Below are positions 18,728-31,400 of a stretch of DNA of 64,000 nucleotides, piece by piece. Numbering within the stretch: position 1 is the first letter of the stretch; each line of letters starts with the position of its first letter. Source of the stretch: Sacculina carcini (lineage: Eukaryota; Arthropoda; Thecostraca; Sacculinidae); assembly GCA_916048095.2 (NCBI GenBank), contig OU696573.1, forward strand, positions 356,001 to 420,000. The letters run 5' to 3'. Position numbers and translations under genes: made by a program. Under the pieces are notes generated by a model, which saw only the letters and a program-made list of their open reading frames with translations, did no database searches and was not told where the DNA came from.

Positions 18728-21700
18728 TTAGTGTTGTGTGTTAGACTAATGAGACGACAAGTGCGGTATGTGCAGGTTATGTGTGTTTGCCTGTGCTTTC
18801 TATGAGTGCTTGTTGTTGCTGTGATGTGGTTTCCAAACCTCAATGCCTGCTATCGTTCAGGAGGCTTTCCCTGTTTTCTGTTGCGGTTTTCATTGAAGCG
18901 CTCAATTAGAATATGCATCAACGAGGAGCTTGATCGAAAATGGCACATGAATAATACGCTCGATGTCACATTATTTTCCATTACCTCATTTTGGCAGGGT
19001 TTTTTTCAAGACAGTAATTCACTTGTGTTATAGACAAGAGGATTGGCATTGTAACTTTTCGGTCACACAATTCGTCCAAACATTACCAGCGTATCAAATG
19101 TATCAAGGTTGGTTATTACTGGATCATTTTCTCGAGTTAAATGCCGCATTAATTGAGGCGCAGTGCAGTTGACAATAATACAACCTGGCCTAATTGACCA
19201 ATTTATTGGCGGCATATGTGCAAGACTACAGCACACGGCCTGGTCCTGGAGTTTTGTTGTTTGGGAACCACTGTTTGTTTGTGCTCGACTGGGGTTGTTG
19301 TGTGGTGTTGGCTGGTTTCGGTGCTCGTGTGTGTGTGTGTGTGTGTGTGTGAGTGTCAGTCAGTTTATTTAAGATTGACATACGCTGGTCATACATGAGG
19401 CATGTTGTTTGTTGTGTGGCTCGGTATCACGCGACACACCAGGTGTGTCTTACTGCTGCTACCTTTTGTAAGCCTCTGTCATTCACACCTGCCACGTCAA
19501 ATCTATCCACCTGTGTGTGTGTGTGTGTGTGTGTGTGGATACTGTGGCAGTGAGGTGATCGTGAGAGCAAGCCGACATGATATATGATATGATACATTCC
19601 TCGGCAATCACCGCCGTGTTGAGTCGTTCAACTGGTCGGTGTCCACACGTTCTCGCTTCTTGTTGTTGTAGTAGTAGCGTGGTGGTAGTGATGTGTCGGT
19701 ATTTGGTGGCGGTTCATCATCTCACTCGTTGTGTTGCATGCGTGTGTGTGTCCACGGCTCGTTCACTAAGCATGTCTTCACTCTGCAATGTTGCAGCATA
19801 GTGGTTGCTTGGTTGATATGGTGTGTGTGTATGTGTGTGTGTTGATATTGCACTGTCAGTCTGTCAGCTTCTTCTCTCCTGTGTTTCTCTCTCATTGACC
19901 TCACTGCACCGTGACTAGCACTGCACCCAGCTGTTCTCCTCTATGTCTCAACTTGTCACCTCCAGTATGATCATCTTCGTTCAACACTCACTTGGTTCTG
20001 GTAGACTGGTGCTGCTGATACTAGTAGTCAGAGTATTCAGTTTATTGTTTGCCTGTTGTAAGCTCTGTTCTACCAGTGTATATCAACAATGCTGCACGCA
20101 TAAGCTCTGTCATTCATAAATACCTCATCAAATTATTATTATTGCTCGTACGACGATAACAGTAGCACTGTATATAATTTGTATATTATATATATATTCT
20201 TGTGTGTGTGTGTGTGCGTGTGTTTATTTTTCCACAGAATCGCTACTACGATTGACAGTTACGCGCGTGTGTGTATGTGTGTGTGCTGGTGTATCGGTTA
20301 ATTTTCAACTGGCCAATTTACTATCTATTTGTGAAATTTTGTTGCGATTTAAGTCGATTATTTATATAGTTTACATTTTTATTTAGCGTTATGATATGCA
20401 AGCGTGCGTGTCGTTCAAGCACGTGTTTGAGTTGTTGTCGATCTTTCGCAGTGAGACATATAGAGATAGAGGGAGAGTAAATGGTGTTATTGTGTGTTTC
20501 TTGCGAGTCCCAGTGAGTCCAACATTCTAGAGCAGTGCTTCCCAAGCTGGGCGTGTATCACCCGTGCATGCATCTGTGTCAAGTAGTGTTATGCAGTGTT
20601 ATGCAGTGAATGTCTCGAGTACGGCTTGTTGTGGGCGGTTTAAATATATTACAGATAGAGCTGGCAAGTGTGTTCTACTGGACATTTTCCCTAAACGAAC
20701 TGTAACAACTGGTTCTTGTTCAACCCAAGCATATATGTGTGTGTGTGTGTGTGTGTGTGTTGCTGTGTTAACTATCTGTTGCCTATTTGCCATTGATGTT
20801 TTCTATCAACCTTCTCATTGTTCAATCTGTTGATCGCATGTGAAATGCTGTGTGTGTGTCTGTGGTATATGGGATGGTCGCGATAGCTTGAAGGTAAAAA
20901 TAAACGATGCCAGTTCTGGGAGCATCGGTTTTTTCCTCGTGAATCAAGCAGAGCTAGATGTGTGACCACGACCACATTAATGTATCGCTCTAGTGTAATG
21001 TATCTATCAGTCATTCACCTGGATCAATGGCTCTGTCATTGGCACTGAGCTCGTTTATTTTACCGTCAAGATTTTGGGCGTTTGCTGTCGATTGATCGGT
21101 GATGATAGACCAATAATTGGCCAGTGTCGGAATGAGTCGGCCGTATCGGAGAGGCTAGTTGGTGAACACACCTCCGTTTGGCTTGCGCGAGTATCCGTCT
21201 CTGCTATGCAGCGAGTGTTGATTGTCGTGCGCGAGACGCACGTAGCTCGGGTGCACCTTCTCCGGCTGTTCGACCACGCGCAGCGGGTGTTGTTGCCGTC
21301 TTCTCAGGTGCGCCTGCCGACTGTCCCGTTTTATTGCCACCCTGCCAACACACCACACGCACACATGCACTCGCACAATTTCCCCTACATCATTGATGTG
21401 TCGTCCAGTTGCTCAGGCCACTATGTTGGTATTTGGTGTGGTTTCGGCAGCGTTTATTCAGCTAAATCGACTGCAAATGCAGTCTCATTCCTCGGCGCTC
21501 TTTCCGAAGAAATTGCCATTTTTTTCAACACTTGCTTCTGTCTCACCGCCGGATGTGTTTTCACTTTGGTCATTGAAGACAGGTTGCTAGCGACTGTTGG
21601 TTTTTGTATTCATGCTTGATTCGTAGCTGATTGCGTTGAAGTGGTGGTTTTCCTTGGGAATTCCAATCGACCAATCAAGGAAATCGATTCGCTCAATATT

Positions 21701-22779
21701 TATCATAGAAGTTTTCGAGTTTCATGGTAATTTCAACTGACCAATCAAGGAAATCGATTAAATGTGTCTTGATACTTGAGTTTGGGGTCCATTTTGTGTT
21801 CGCGGTCTCACAGTCTCTGGTATTCGTATCTTATTCTTATTATATATCTCGTATTCGTATCTTATTCGTTCTATTGTTCACTTTTTATGATTGTTCGTCT
21901 ATGTTATGTGTAATATTGTGTCAAAATGAGGATGCATTCCTTCTGACGCAAGTTTTTCCCATAACGCATTCTACTACAAGTATGGGTCGTGACGTTCTTC
22001 ACGAAATTCAGTACACACAAGATTATGTGAGTGCATAACCGAGCCTTAACTGGAACAAGATAATTGTGTGTTTTATTCAACAACTCACGTTCGTTCGCTG
22101 TCTTCACACGTCCTCGATTGTATCAGCACCAGGTTGCGAGGCCTGGAACGGTCCTGGGATTGATTATAGATCGCTCCCAGTGCAATATCGAGCGAGTCGT
22201 GCGGTGAACTATCATTCTCCACGGAGAACACCGTCCTTCGTTCAGAGGCTAAGGTTCTGTTTTGATGCAATCTATCCCACGCATGTTCCATCTGCTGCTT
22301 TTCCATCGCTGTTTGCTTATACTTCCTGAATGGTATAGATAAACATATTCTCAGTATTCTATAAATTAGATTGGGGCTTATTTTCACATCATTTAATAGT
22401 GTGATAAAAGCAATCTTCCTCACCAATTTAGTTCTCTACTTGAGCTTCGTTTAAAATAGCTTAGTTTGCATGGAATGTTTGTCAACGTCGGTGTTTAATC
22501 GAACTGTTGCTATGGCAACGTTGATGACGCACAACAGTAAAACCTGACTACATTCAGCCATTGCTTGTCTTGTTTGTATTGTTTAATGAGTGCGTTCATG
22601 CAATTATCCACACGTATGGAACGTAGAACGTTTTGTGTTTCAGTTAAAATATCTTTTTATCCTCCATTTCATGGTGTGTTCAGCGGAAAGTAGATCAAAT
22701 TTTACGTCGTAGTCAATTCAAGGTTGAATCAACAGTTTGTATTGGCTTCAAGTTGATTTTCGGCGTGAGTATATTGGAC
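18728..22779. other. Non-coding stretch between ARFGAP2/3 and the CFAP45-like gene
   Basis: No recognisable protein domain was found. It holds (TG)n tracts (about 19328-19352, 19512-19537, 20192-20222, 20734-20760) and an isolated hAT-like end, cagtgcttcccaagctgg, near 20533. It must include the ARFGAP2/3 3' UTR; an AATAAA occurs at 20899-20904 but is 2.2 kb from the stop codon. A minus-strand ORF ending at 22085 with a good acceptor at about 22327 (translation includes AMEKQQMEHAWDRLHQNR) could be a lone terminal exon of an unidentified gene; I could not find its upstream exon. Confidence 0.6.
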
Positions 22780-24351
22780 ATGCCGGTGGAATGCAATAAT
22801 AATTCATCTGAGCGCATGAATAGCCGCTTTTGTCGGCTAAAACCACATTTGAAGGCCGAGCCAAACCCAGATCAGCACTGCACACCCACCAAACAACTGC
22901 TGATGACCAATCAAATGGCTCGTGTTATTCAAGTTCCCAAGTGTTCCCGCAAGCCTGTTGTCGGACTCAGTTGTCAAGAGTTCGCTAGAGTTAGTGGCAA
23001 CTCTAAAGAAGTGGCTGTTTGCTGCCGATCGGAAGGCGTGTCCAACGAGAGAGACAGGATGAGGGCGGCTGGACTGCGAGACAGATGTGACGCACTGGCC
23101 GCGGCTACCCTGTGCAATAAACACGACACTGATGCCAATGATGACGCACAGCGTATCGACAACAGAGGTGATAGAGTGCTAAACAAAGCTGAGGTTGCCC
23201 AGTTAGAAGCCGACGAAGAAATCAAGGCTCTCAAAGATGCGATAGGACAAGCCAAAATTTTCATGATTCGCGATATGCAAGTAGAGGAAAAGCTTAATAT
23301 CAAGAAGGCTTTAGAACAGGAGGATCGGCGAATAGACATCATAATGGAAGAAGAACGTCAGCGAGGTATCAACACCGAGAAGGAACATGAAATGAAACAA
23401 AGAAAGTTGAAAGAAGAGCGGAAGCAAGCGTTGCAAAATCAGATCGAAGCTAACAAAGCCAAGACGATTTTAGAGCAGGTTAGAAAAGATAAGGAAGCAG
23501 AGCTCATCAATCAGAATGTTACTAAGTTGAAGTTAGAGGAGCTTGAAGAGCAGCAACGATGCCGCCAAAAAAAACTTCAGTTGAGCCAAGATCTGGATGA
23601 ATCCAACAGGCTTCAGCAAAAGAGAGCGGAGCAGGAGTGTCTATTTGACAAGCAACTGGATCTCAAAGTTTTACAGTACCAACGTCAACAGGTCGAGTTG
23701 GAGGAGAGGCGTGAGCAGGAGCACATGGCCGCTAGGAGGGCGCGTGACCAGGAGCTTTCCAGGCGTCATGCTCGTCAGCAGCGTGATGAAGGTCGAGTGG
23801 CAGCCGAGAACGAGCTCAAGATTAGACGCGACTTTGAACGTAAGGAACGCGAATGGCGTCAACGAGAGCTAGAGGAAGCCAAGGCCAAGACCAAACAGCG
23901 GGAGCAAATCGACAGAGCGAGAAAGTGGCAAATTTCCGAGAAGCAGCGTTGTTTGGCTCTTGAAATTCAGCGAGAACAGGTGGAATTTCTTCGCACATTT
24001 GAAAATCTCAAGAAGAGCGAGAAGTCCAGACGAGATCTGGAGCGGGAAATCAGAGAGAAAAAGGCCAAGGAGCTCCAAGAATTGAAGCAGCAGATATCTG
24101 AGGTCGAGAAGCGGCGCTCGGAGGAGAGGAAAGCGCAAATTGAAGAAGGACAACGTTCTACACTGGTGGCTGCACAAAAACAGCAACTCCTCGAACAGTT
24201 CAAACGCGAGCGGATCCAGGAACTCAGTCAGTCGAACATTCCTTCAAGATACATCAGTAGGGTGATGAGGATGGTCGACGTGGATGGACAGTGCGCCTCC
24301 AGCCTGCCGCCGGCAACAACAACTGTGAAAAATCGTAATGTTGCCAGCTAG
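22780..24351 (+). CDS. CFAP45: CFAP45-like axonemal coiled-coil protein, single exon, 523 aa
   Basis: CFAP45 (CCDC19) is a filamentous inner-junction protein inside doublet microtubules of motile cilia and sperm flagella. The first in-frame ATG is at 22780 (MPVECNNNSSERMNSRF). Residues from about 150 to the end form an almost continuous charged coiled coil. Family landmarks: EFARV, aligning with the REFERI motif near the N-terminus; IFMIRDMQVEEKLNIKKAL followed by EEDRR-like acidic residues and IMEEERQR; ERKEREWRQRELEEA; and the terminal LSQSNIPSRYISRV, matching the conserved LPEKY region. Length is near the usual 550 aa, so it appears full length. No intron is present although all other multi-domain genes here are intron-rich, suggesting a retrocopy that has kept an open frame. 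A polyadenylation signal lies 160 bp downstream. The N-terminal 150 residues are poorly conserved. Confidence 0.82.
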   Translation: MPVECNNNSSERMNSRFCRLKPHLKAEPNPDQHCTPTKQLLMTNQMARVIQVPKCSRKPVVGLSCQEFARVSGNSKEVAVCCRSEGVSNERDRMRAAGLRDRCDALAAATLCNKHDTDANDDAQRIDNRGDRVLNKAEVAQLEADEEIKALKDAIGQAKIFMIRDMQVEEKLNIKKALEQEDRRIDIIMEEERQRGINTEKEHEMKQRKLKEERKQALQNQIEANKAKTILEQVRKDKEAELINQNVTKLKLEELEEQQRCRQKKLQLSQDLDESNRLQQKRAEQECLFDKQLDLKVLQYQRQQVELEERREQEHMAARRARDQELSRRHARQQRDEGRVAAENELKIRRDFERKEREWRQRELEEAKAKTKQREQIDRARKWQISEKQRCLALEIQREQVEFLRTFENLKKSEKSRRDLEREIREKKAKELQELKQQISEVEKRRSEERKAQIEEGQRSTLVAAQKQQLLEQFKRERIQELSQSNIPSRYISRVMRMVDVDGQCASSLPPATTTVKNRNVAS

Positions 24352-24510
24352 AGTTTGGCATCACAAACAGTGTGTGTTCTAGCGAAAATTATTTCAGTTA
24401 AGTGTGTGGTATACGCTTTGAACACTCCGTACTAGTAGTATTACTTATTTTTATCTGTCATTTTCACGAGTGACCCCGATTTTGTGCGTGATCTATATTC
24501 CGATTTTCCG

Positions 24511-24516
24511 AATAAA
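24511..24516 (+). terminator. AATAAA polyadenylation signal of the CFAP45-like gene
   Basis: A perfect AATAAA hexamer 160 bp after the TAG stop, in AT-rich sequence. It is the nearest canonical signal. Confidence 0.6.
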
Positions 24517-25426
24517 CCCAGCGAATATGAGATTATTAGCCGTGAAGTGATTGCAGGTAGAGAATCACAAATTCAAATACCCAACTACTGCATAAGATCC
24601 ATCTGATTGCATTGTGCACTTTACTTGCGATTTGACAAGAAACACAATATGAATTTACCAAGCTTGTTAGAATTATATTCACTTCACCTAATTGGACTCA
24701 TTATTTGTGATTGTTCATTTATAAACTCATCGAGGGGTTCAGGTAGCGGAAAAACAACTCTATTCCCAGGGCTTCCACGCTTATAACGCCGCAACACCAA
24801 CGACAAAAGCATGTATTGCTGCGATCTGCATGACATACTATCAAAGTGCATTATTATCAATAGAAAAATTAGCCCACGAAGATGTTATTGGGCTTCAAAC
24901 AGCCAAATATTTCAGCACAACGCTAGTACAATGCACAAATTTGCATAATTACTATAAAATCCCAAAATTGTATCATTTTTTTTCTAGTTATATCGTGTAC
25001 ATTTCGCTTCATACATTATGAAATACACATGTCTTGAACACATACAACTCATGCACAAAAAACAGATGTTATTCTCTTCAACGGAAGTTCGGATATGTTC
25101 TTGTTTCGTCAATTGTTACTTTACTTAGAGTATAACCTATTCAAGTCAAGCAACACTATATCACACAAGCAAAATGACTTGTTAAAACCAGATGCACGAA
25201 GTGGACAAAGTCTGCTCTCTGCAGGCGCACGATCAAAGCTCATGTTGAACACGGCAGTTGAAAGACAGGCGTGTTTTTGTGGCGGCTAATATACAAATCC
25301 TGTTCCCGCTGGCAGTGAAACATTTGTGGTACACACTGTCGTTCTCAATGTGTGTGACTGGTTTCGTAGCCTCCAGTAACACCTCAATTGATCAATTGTT
25401 TCACAGTATATCACAATGGATGTCGT
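24517..25426. other. Non-coding gap between convergent CFAP45-like and CPAP1-like genes
   Basis: AT-rich, with no microsatellite and no recognisable ORF. It should contain the 3' UTR of the minus-strand chitin-binding gene ending at 25427. I did not find a clear AATAAA for that gene. Confidence 0.6.
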
Positions 25427-28400
25427 CTAGTTGTTGACATTAGCAAACAGAGCCTGCAGAGGCAGCATGGGTCGTCTGAACTCACTCGAGATGGCGGTAA
25501 TATGCACACTGGGCATCGCATTTTGAGTCGGTCTGGGATCGTCCATCAGTGGCATCGTTGTCCGACTGTCTGTGATCGGCGCGTCATTGGCTTGTATCGC
25601 AACTGTTTCTGACACACCACGGTTCACAGGAATATTTACTTGCATTGTTTGTTGCTCAGAAGACGGATCAGTCCCCTGGTTATTTTGTATTTTTTCATTG
25701 AGTGTTGAGGCAGCTCTGTCTGTGGGATTGTGGTGTAGTACATGCGGTGCAACGTTGTTATCCAGTTGTGTGTTCTCCATGGAGTAAGTGGAATTTCCCG
25801 CGGTGTGTTTTGGTTCTGATTCCTCATTCATATCGTACCGGTGACCATTTTTCCTACTTTCATCGTTGTTCTCGCTCAATTCATCCTGATTATTCCTAAA
25901 TTTCTCTGGCCGCTCATTCATAGAGGAACTGGTTGCGGTATTTTCTATTTCGTTTGAAGAATGGTCGCCAGATGTCAGCACTTGTGTTGAGTCTGCTGTG
26001 TGAATGTCCACGTAATTGCTCAGCACAGCGTCACGTTCGTTTGTTATGGGTAGGCGAACTACAGTTTTTTTCCTCCGCGTCTCAGGTCCGAATGATGAAT
26101 CCAAGTCGAACTGTCCGCGGACGTAAGTATTTGCGGCAGTATCTTGATCGTCACTTCGGCTCTCTTCCCAATCTCTGCCTATCTTTCCGGCACCAGCTTC
26201 GATTTTCAATTTGCGTACGTCATTATTTGCATTATCCGCGTCTTTGTTGGGACTAAAATCATCCGAGGGCGTTCTATCTAAAAATTCGCTTTTCCCCCTG
26301 TTTTTGCCACCGGTAACTTGACTTTCTGCACCCAGTAAAAGAGTTTGTTGGCTGAATGTATCCTCTTCTTCGCCGGATGTATTTTTTTCTTCCACTTCCG
26401 GTTTACTCCATAGAATATTCTGCGTTCTAAGCAATGTTCCCAGTTTGCTACGATTAGCAGAGACTCTTCTTCTTGAGGAAGAATTTCTACGAAGCAGTTT
26501 CGTACCGTCTGGTCGAGTTCGCAATCTCCTTCTTCTTCCATATACTCTGTGTACGTTCTCTAAAACAGGACTGACTGTCGAGTTTCCTCCGGGTGGTTTT
26601 TGACGGTGAATGATGGAAGTTTCATCTGAAGAATCCCTTACTCTTGGCCTTGATTTTGAAGCGAATGCCACGTCTGAGTCTGATATCTTTTCAGTGTCCC
26701 TTGCTGTTGGTTTTGTACGGATTAATGTTGTTCTGGTATCTGGCGATTGTTTGCTATCATAGTTGGTCGATCTTCTTATTCCTTGTTCGCTTAATATGTC
26801 CTTGTTTTCCTCGTAGGCTTCTTCACCAGATATTTGAGTGTGTTCTTGTTGTGTGCTGTTATGACGACTGGTGATCCTTTGAACCGGCCTGTTCCTAGAA
26901 GTATCTGGATAAGTGGAATTAGAGTTGTAGGATTCACGTATAGCATTCAGTCGAGCTCTGTGACGCAGAGCCAAGCGAGCCCGAGATCGACTTCTAGTGT
27001 TTTCTCCTACTAACGGTCTTCTGTTGGACGTAGGTTGTCTGCGGAACAAAGATTTTCTGTCTTCGGTTTGTGTTTGATTATCCATGTTGGTTTTTTGTGT
27101 GGGGCTTTCTGTATTGGATACGAGCGAAGGTTCTTTATATCTTGAACTCTCCGTGGTTAATTCCGTAATTGTTGGTCGTCGCCTGCGTGTAGGTCTCCTT
27201 GACTTTACCCGACGTGTGTATGAAACTGGTGTGGTAGCTAACGGCCTAATTGTAGTCCTGATTGTAGAAACTTGTTCCTTCCCTTCAATGTTTGTGTTTC
27301 GATGGATTGATTTGTCTTGTGAATGCGTTGCGCCTTCGGCGGCGGAATGACTTACTGGTCTTCTGTGTTTTGTTCTGGCTCTGTTTGTGTGTGTGTTTCT
27401 GGTCGGAAACGTTTGAGTTTCTCTGTCATCGATGCCAAGTATCCTGGGTGGAATGTCCGAATTTGATGTTTTTGGTTTTGTTCTCTCAGTCGTGTCATCT
27501 TTCGTTTCGTATTCGTTAATAATTAATCGACCTGGAATTGGTGTTGAAATCCTGGGTGGTGGAGGTGTTCTGTTGTGTCGCATGAAATCATCTTTGCTCT
27601 GGTGAATATTGTCAGAGACTTGTACGGCAACAATTTCCTTCGATGATTGTCGGTTCGGTTCATGTCGAATATTGAAATGGCTCGGTATTTTGTGGAATAT
27701 AGCGTCGGTATGAAAGATGGGTCTATCAATAGGCACTTCGCTAACACCTTGTTGAGAACTCGAAGGAAAATTTGGATCTGAATGTTCAAACAACTGAGGC
27801 AATGAAGATGTATCGCTGTCAATTGAGACATCACCATTTGGTAGCCTTATAATATTTGGCGCATCAAAACGTTTCTCTTGTTCGAATTCACTCCGAACAC
27901 CATGAGACGTTTCCTTCCGGTTTTCAACTCCTATCTCCTCCTCATCATTGTGAATTTGTGTGTTTGAATTAGATACACCAACGTCAGGAAGTAATGCTGA
28001 CACTTGGAACGGTCGGTTTATATCTTTGGGCACTGTGACACGTCGGGAACTATCTGTTGGATAACGATGATCCAGTGACGAAGTGAATATCCTAGGATAG
28101 TCATCCGACGACGGAGGCCGCAGTGAGGGGATACGCTCGTTCACAAAACTTCTCGGGTGTGTAATGCGAGGGTATTGTTCACCTTGGTCGGGTGGGATTC
28201 GGTGAGTTCTGGGTACGAATCGTGGAGCAACGAATGTATCATAGCCAAACTGGTTTTTTGTTGAAACCAATTGGGTTGGTCTGTCCCCTGTGTTGCCAGT
28301 GTCTGTATGTTCAAACTGCTCTCGTTGAGTTCCGAAATATTCTGGACGAAGTGGTGCCACTACGTCAGGAAAATGAGGAGGCGATGTTCTTTTCACTGAG

Positions 28401-31400
28401 TCCAAGGGAGCCGCGCTACTCCGATGAGGCTTTGAAGTACTGCTAGATATTATGGGACCATTTGTTTCTGGTGCATTTATTGCGTAGCTCTCATCCTCTC
28501 GTTGTAGGCTTTCCACTTGCGAAAACTCTTTGTGTAATCTTGGGGCCGGAATCTGTTTTATATAATTCCCAGGGTGTAGATCGTCCAAGGCATATGGATT
28601 TCTTGAATAGCTAGCCTCGTCTAGCGACCCACTCCTTGTTCTTGGAGCTTCGGTAGATGATATTGTATACGGAAGTGTTATTGCTCGTTGTTCGTTCTGA
28701 GAAGGATTGTCTTGAGGGGTTGAATGCTGAAACGTTGCAAATCCCACATGAGCTTGTGGGATATGCAACGTTGCAACGTTATGTGGGGGAGCACCATGCA
28801 AGTTACGTGTCTCCACCGAAGGATCAATGAATTCTCTCTGTGAATGGTCGGTGTATGGGAGATCCACCGGGTGAAGAAGCAAATCGTATTGACGTCTGAT
28901 GTGTCTCATTTGATCGATTCCGCGGTTTCGACCGACTGTGCTGCGACGCCCGGCTTCAATATTGGGCCAATTTCTTGAGGCAGCTGTTATCTGGTAACTG
29001 CTGATAGCATCCTCTTTGCTTGGAATGTTTTCCACAGAACCTCTCCAACTGGTCAATAGGTCAGAACCAACTGATGATACTTGAGCATTGGCCTTGTGGT
29101 CTTGTTCAGTCTGGGAGCGTCGATTCTCGTGTTGGGGACCACTGAGATCCTTCACCTTGAAATCCGCCGTAACTATTGATGAATCTTCTAAATGGGGAAA
29201 TATACTTTCTTTGCGGTTGTTCTGCTCTTCACCAAACGTTTTTTCAACAAATGTTTTGTACATTCCCAATGGGAAATCTGTTATTTTTCCCCACAGACCG
29301 TCTTCTGAGAAAGCACGCGGTTGGTTTTCCACGCCATCATTACTATTCTGTGATTGTGTTGTCTGATGTGGTTTGCTATGAACAATGTTTCTCAGTGCCA
29401 ATAAACTTTGATCCTTCAGTTTGATGTTTCTTCCGCTTCTTATCTCGGTATGTCCATAGAAAGGCTTCGGTGACAAATCGGGCCCAACATGACGGAGTTC
29501 GTGCGAAACTGGGCTGATCTGTTCATCCAGGTAACTTGCTGGCGCTGTGGTAGTTTCAAATTTATTTGATCTGACAGCGAGCGCGGGCAACTGAAATGCT
29601 TCGTTTCCATCGACAACGTGTTGGATATCGTGCAACAAATGTGCATATGAATTATCGGTGTTTGTCGGGTTCTGAACAATTCGCAACCCGCTTGAGAGAT
29701 TACTCGACATCTTGGACAAATCTTCTCGCACACCGTTCGATGGAAAATTGGATGTGTCCCTCGGTAGTTGTCTCGCGGGTGATGACAGAGGTTCTTCATC
29801 AATTCTGCCTCCATATATCCCGTCAGTGCTCCATCCTTGTCTTTGATTTGATGTGTCTTCATGGAAGGGTGTTGCTGTGGAGTTATCAGATTGAAGTTTT
29901 GCATTGTCGAATCCAGTATAATTTGTTGTGGTCAGCCTTGATGTCGAAGCTGGCCTTCTTAACGTTGGTTTAGCTCCACATTTCAGGTTTCCATCGAAAT
30001 CACATATCATAGTCACCTGAGCAAACAGAGACATTTCAACAAAAACATTACTCTTATGGATAGCGTAGAGCTCACAGTGTTCAGATTTGGCTATACAAGA
30101 TAATAAGGATGCAGACACAAGCTATTTGCCAACAGTCTTGTTTACTTTAGCTGATACAAACAGTTAGAAGCGACAACATAATAACTTTGTAATATTTCTG
30201 CAAGTCACGCGCATTAACTAGGGCAGGGGTTCTAAACTTGGGGTGCGGGCCTGATTGCTAAGGGGTGCGAGCACTTCTGTGAAAGATTAGAGGAAATATG
30301 TTTTTAGCTCTGGTTTACAGTTCTGGAAGAAATATCTTGCCTAATTTTCCTGAATGAACTAAGCTATACAAATGAATATTGAATAAGTTTTTGTGAGTGT
30401 GTCGCTTGTGTTCATATTTTGTATTATTTTTTGTATTCATATAGCTATTCAAATATATAGGGGGTGAGAGACTAACTGACTGTTGATTTGAAAAGGGTTC
30501 GAACACTTAATATGGCCAAGTTCCACTGCACTAGGGCACATGGGCGTAGATCATGGGGGTATATATACCCCCCGACAAATTGGCTGGGGTATATTACCCG
30601 CGACAAATTGGCTGGGGTATGAATATGCAATTATACCCCCCGATAATTATGCTTAGTTCAGTTCATTGAGTATATTATCATTAAAATCAGCGTAACAATA
30701 AAATTACAATACACGAAAAATTTAAAAATTATATATATGTGAAAAATTATACTTTACGCAATATATTTATCATAGAGATATGAGTGTTGTAATTGAATAG
30801 GCTGAAAATAGTTGAGGGTCTCATGCAATTGACCAACTGTGCCAATTTTGAACACCAATGCATGATGCCTGTCATCCCCCCGAACCTCAACACAAATCTA
30901 TACACCCCTGCTAGGGCATATATCTGCATGCATAGCTGAGCAAAATGTCTGTAGTAACTGTGATAGCATTTGACTCGGTGGAATATTCGGCCGGTTCACC
31001 TGGTTGAACTTGGAGCCCTCTCCACAGAGAAACGTGAATCTGGTGCCATCGGCTGCACAATAGTGGAACACGTCACAGTTGAATTCTCCGTCGGCGAAGT
31101 AGCCTTCTTTTTCCTTGCAGTCGAATCTGAAACCAAGGTCAGACCATAGAGCGACCACGTTTCCTCCGATCTTATCAGCGGGTTTAATTGCGCCAATATG
31201 CGTGTACGTTTTCAAACAGCATCTATAATATGTACGTATCAATCAATTGAGAGTGTCAGAGTGCAAGTTTATGCTGTCTTCCTGGTGCGGTTCTCACGTG
31301 ACAAGAGGCAGTATGAGATCGAGCCGACTGGGCGGTTTTTCCTCGAGCTGAGTTCTCTCGCCGTAGTAGTCATAGTTGTAGTCGTCGAATATTTCTATTG

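Noticed and set aside
21074..21619. 181-codon + strand ORF.
   Set aside because: Starts at a non-ATG codon in the computed frame, no recognisable domain and no coding-like neighbours; treated as chance.
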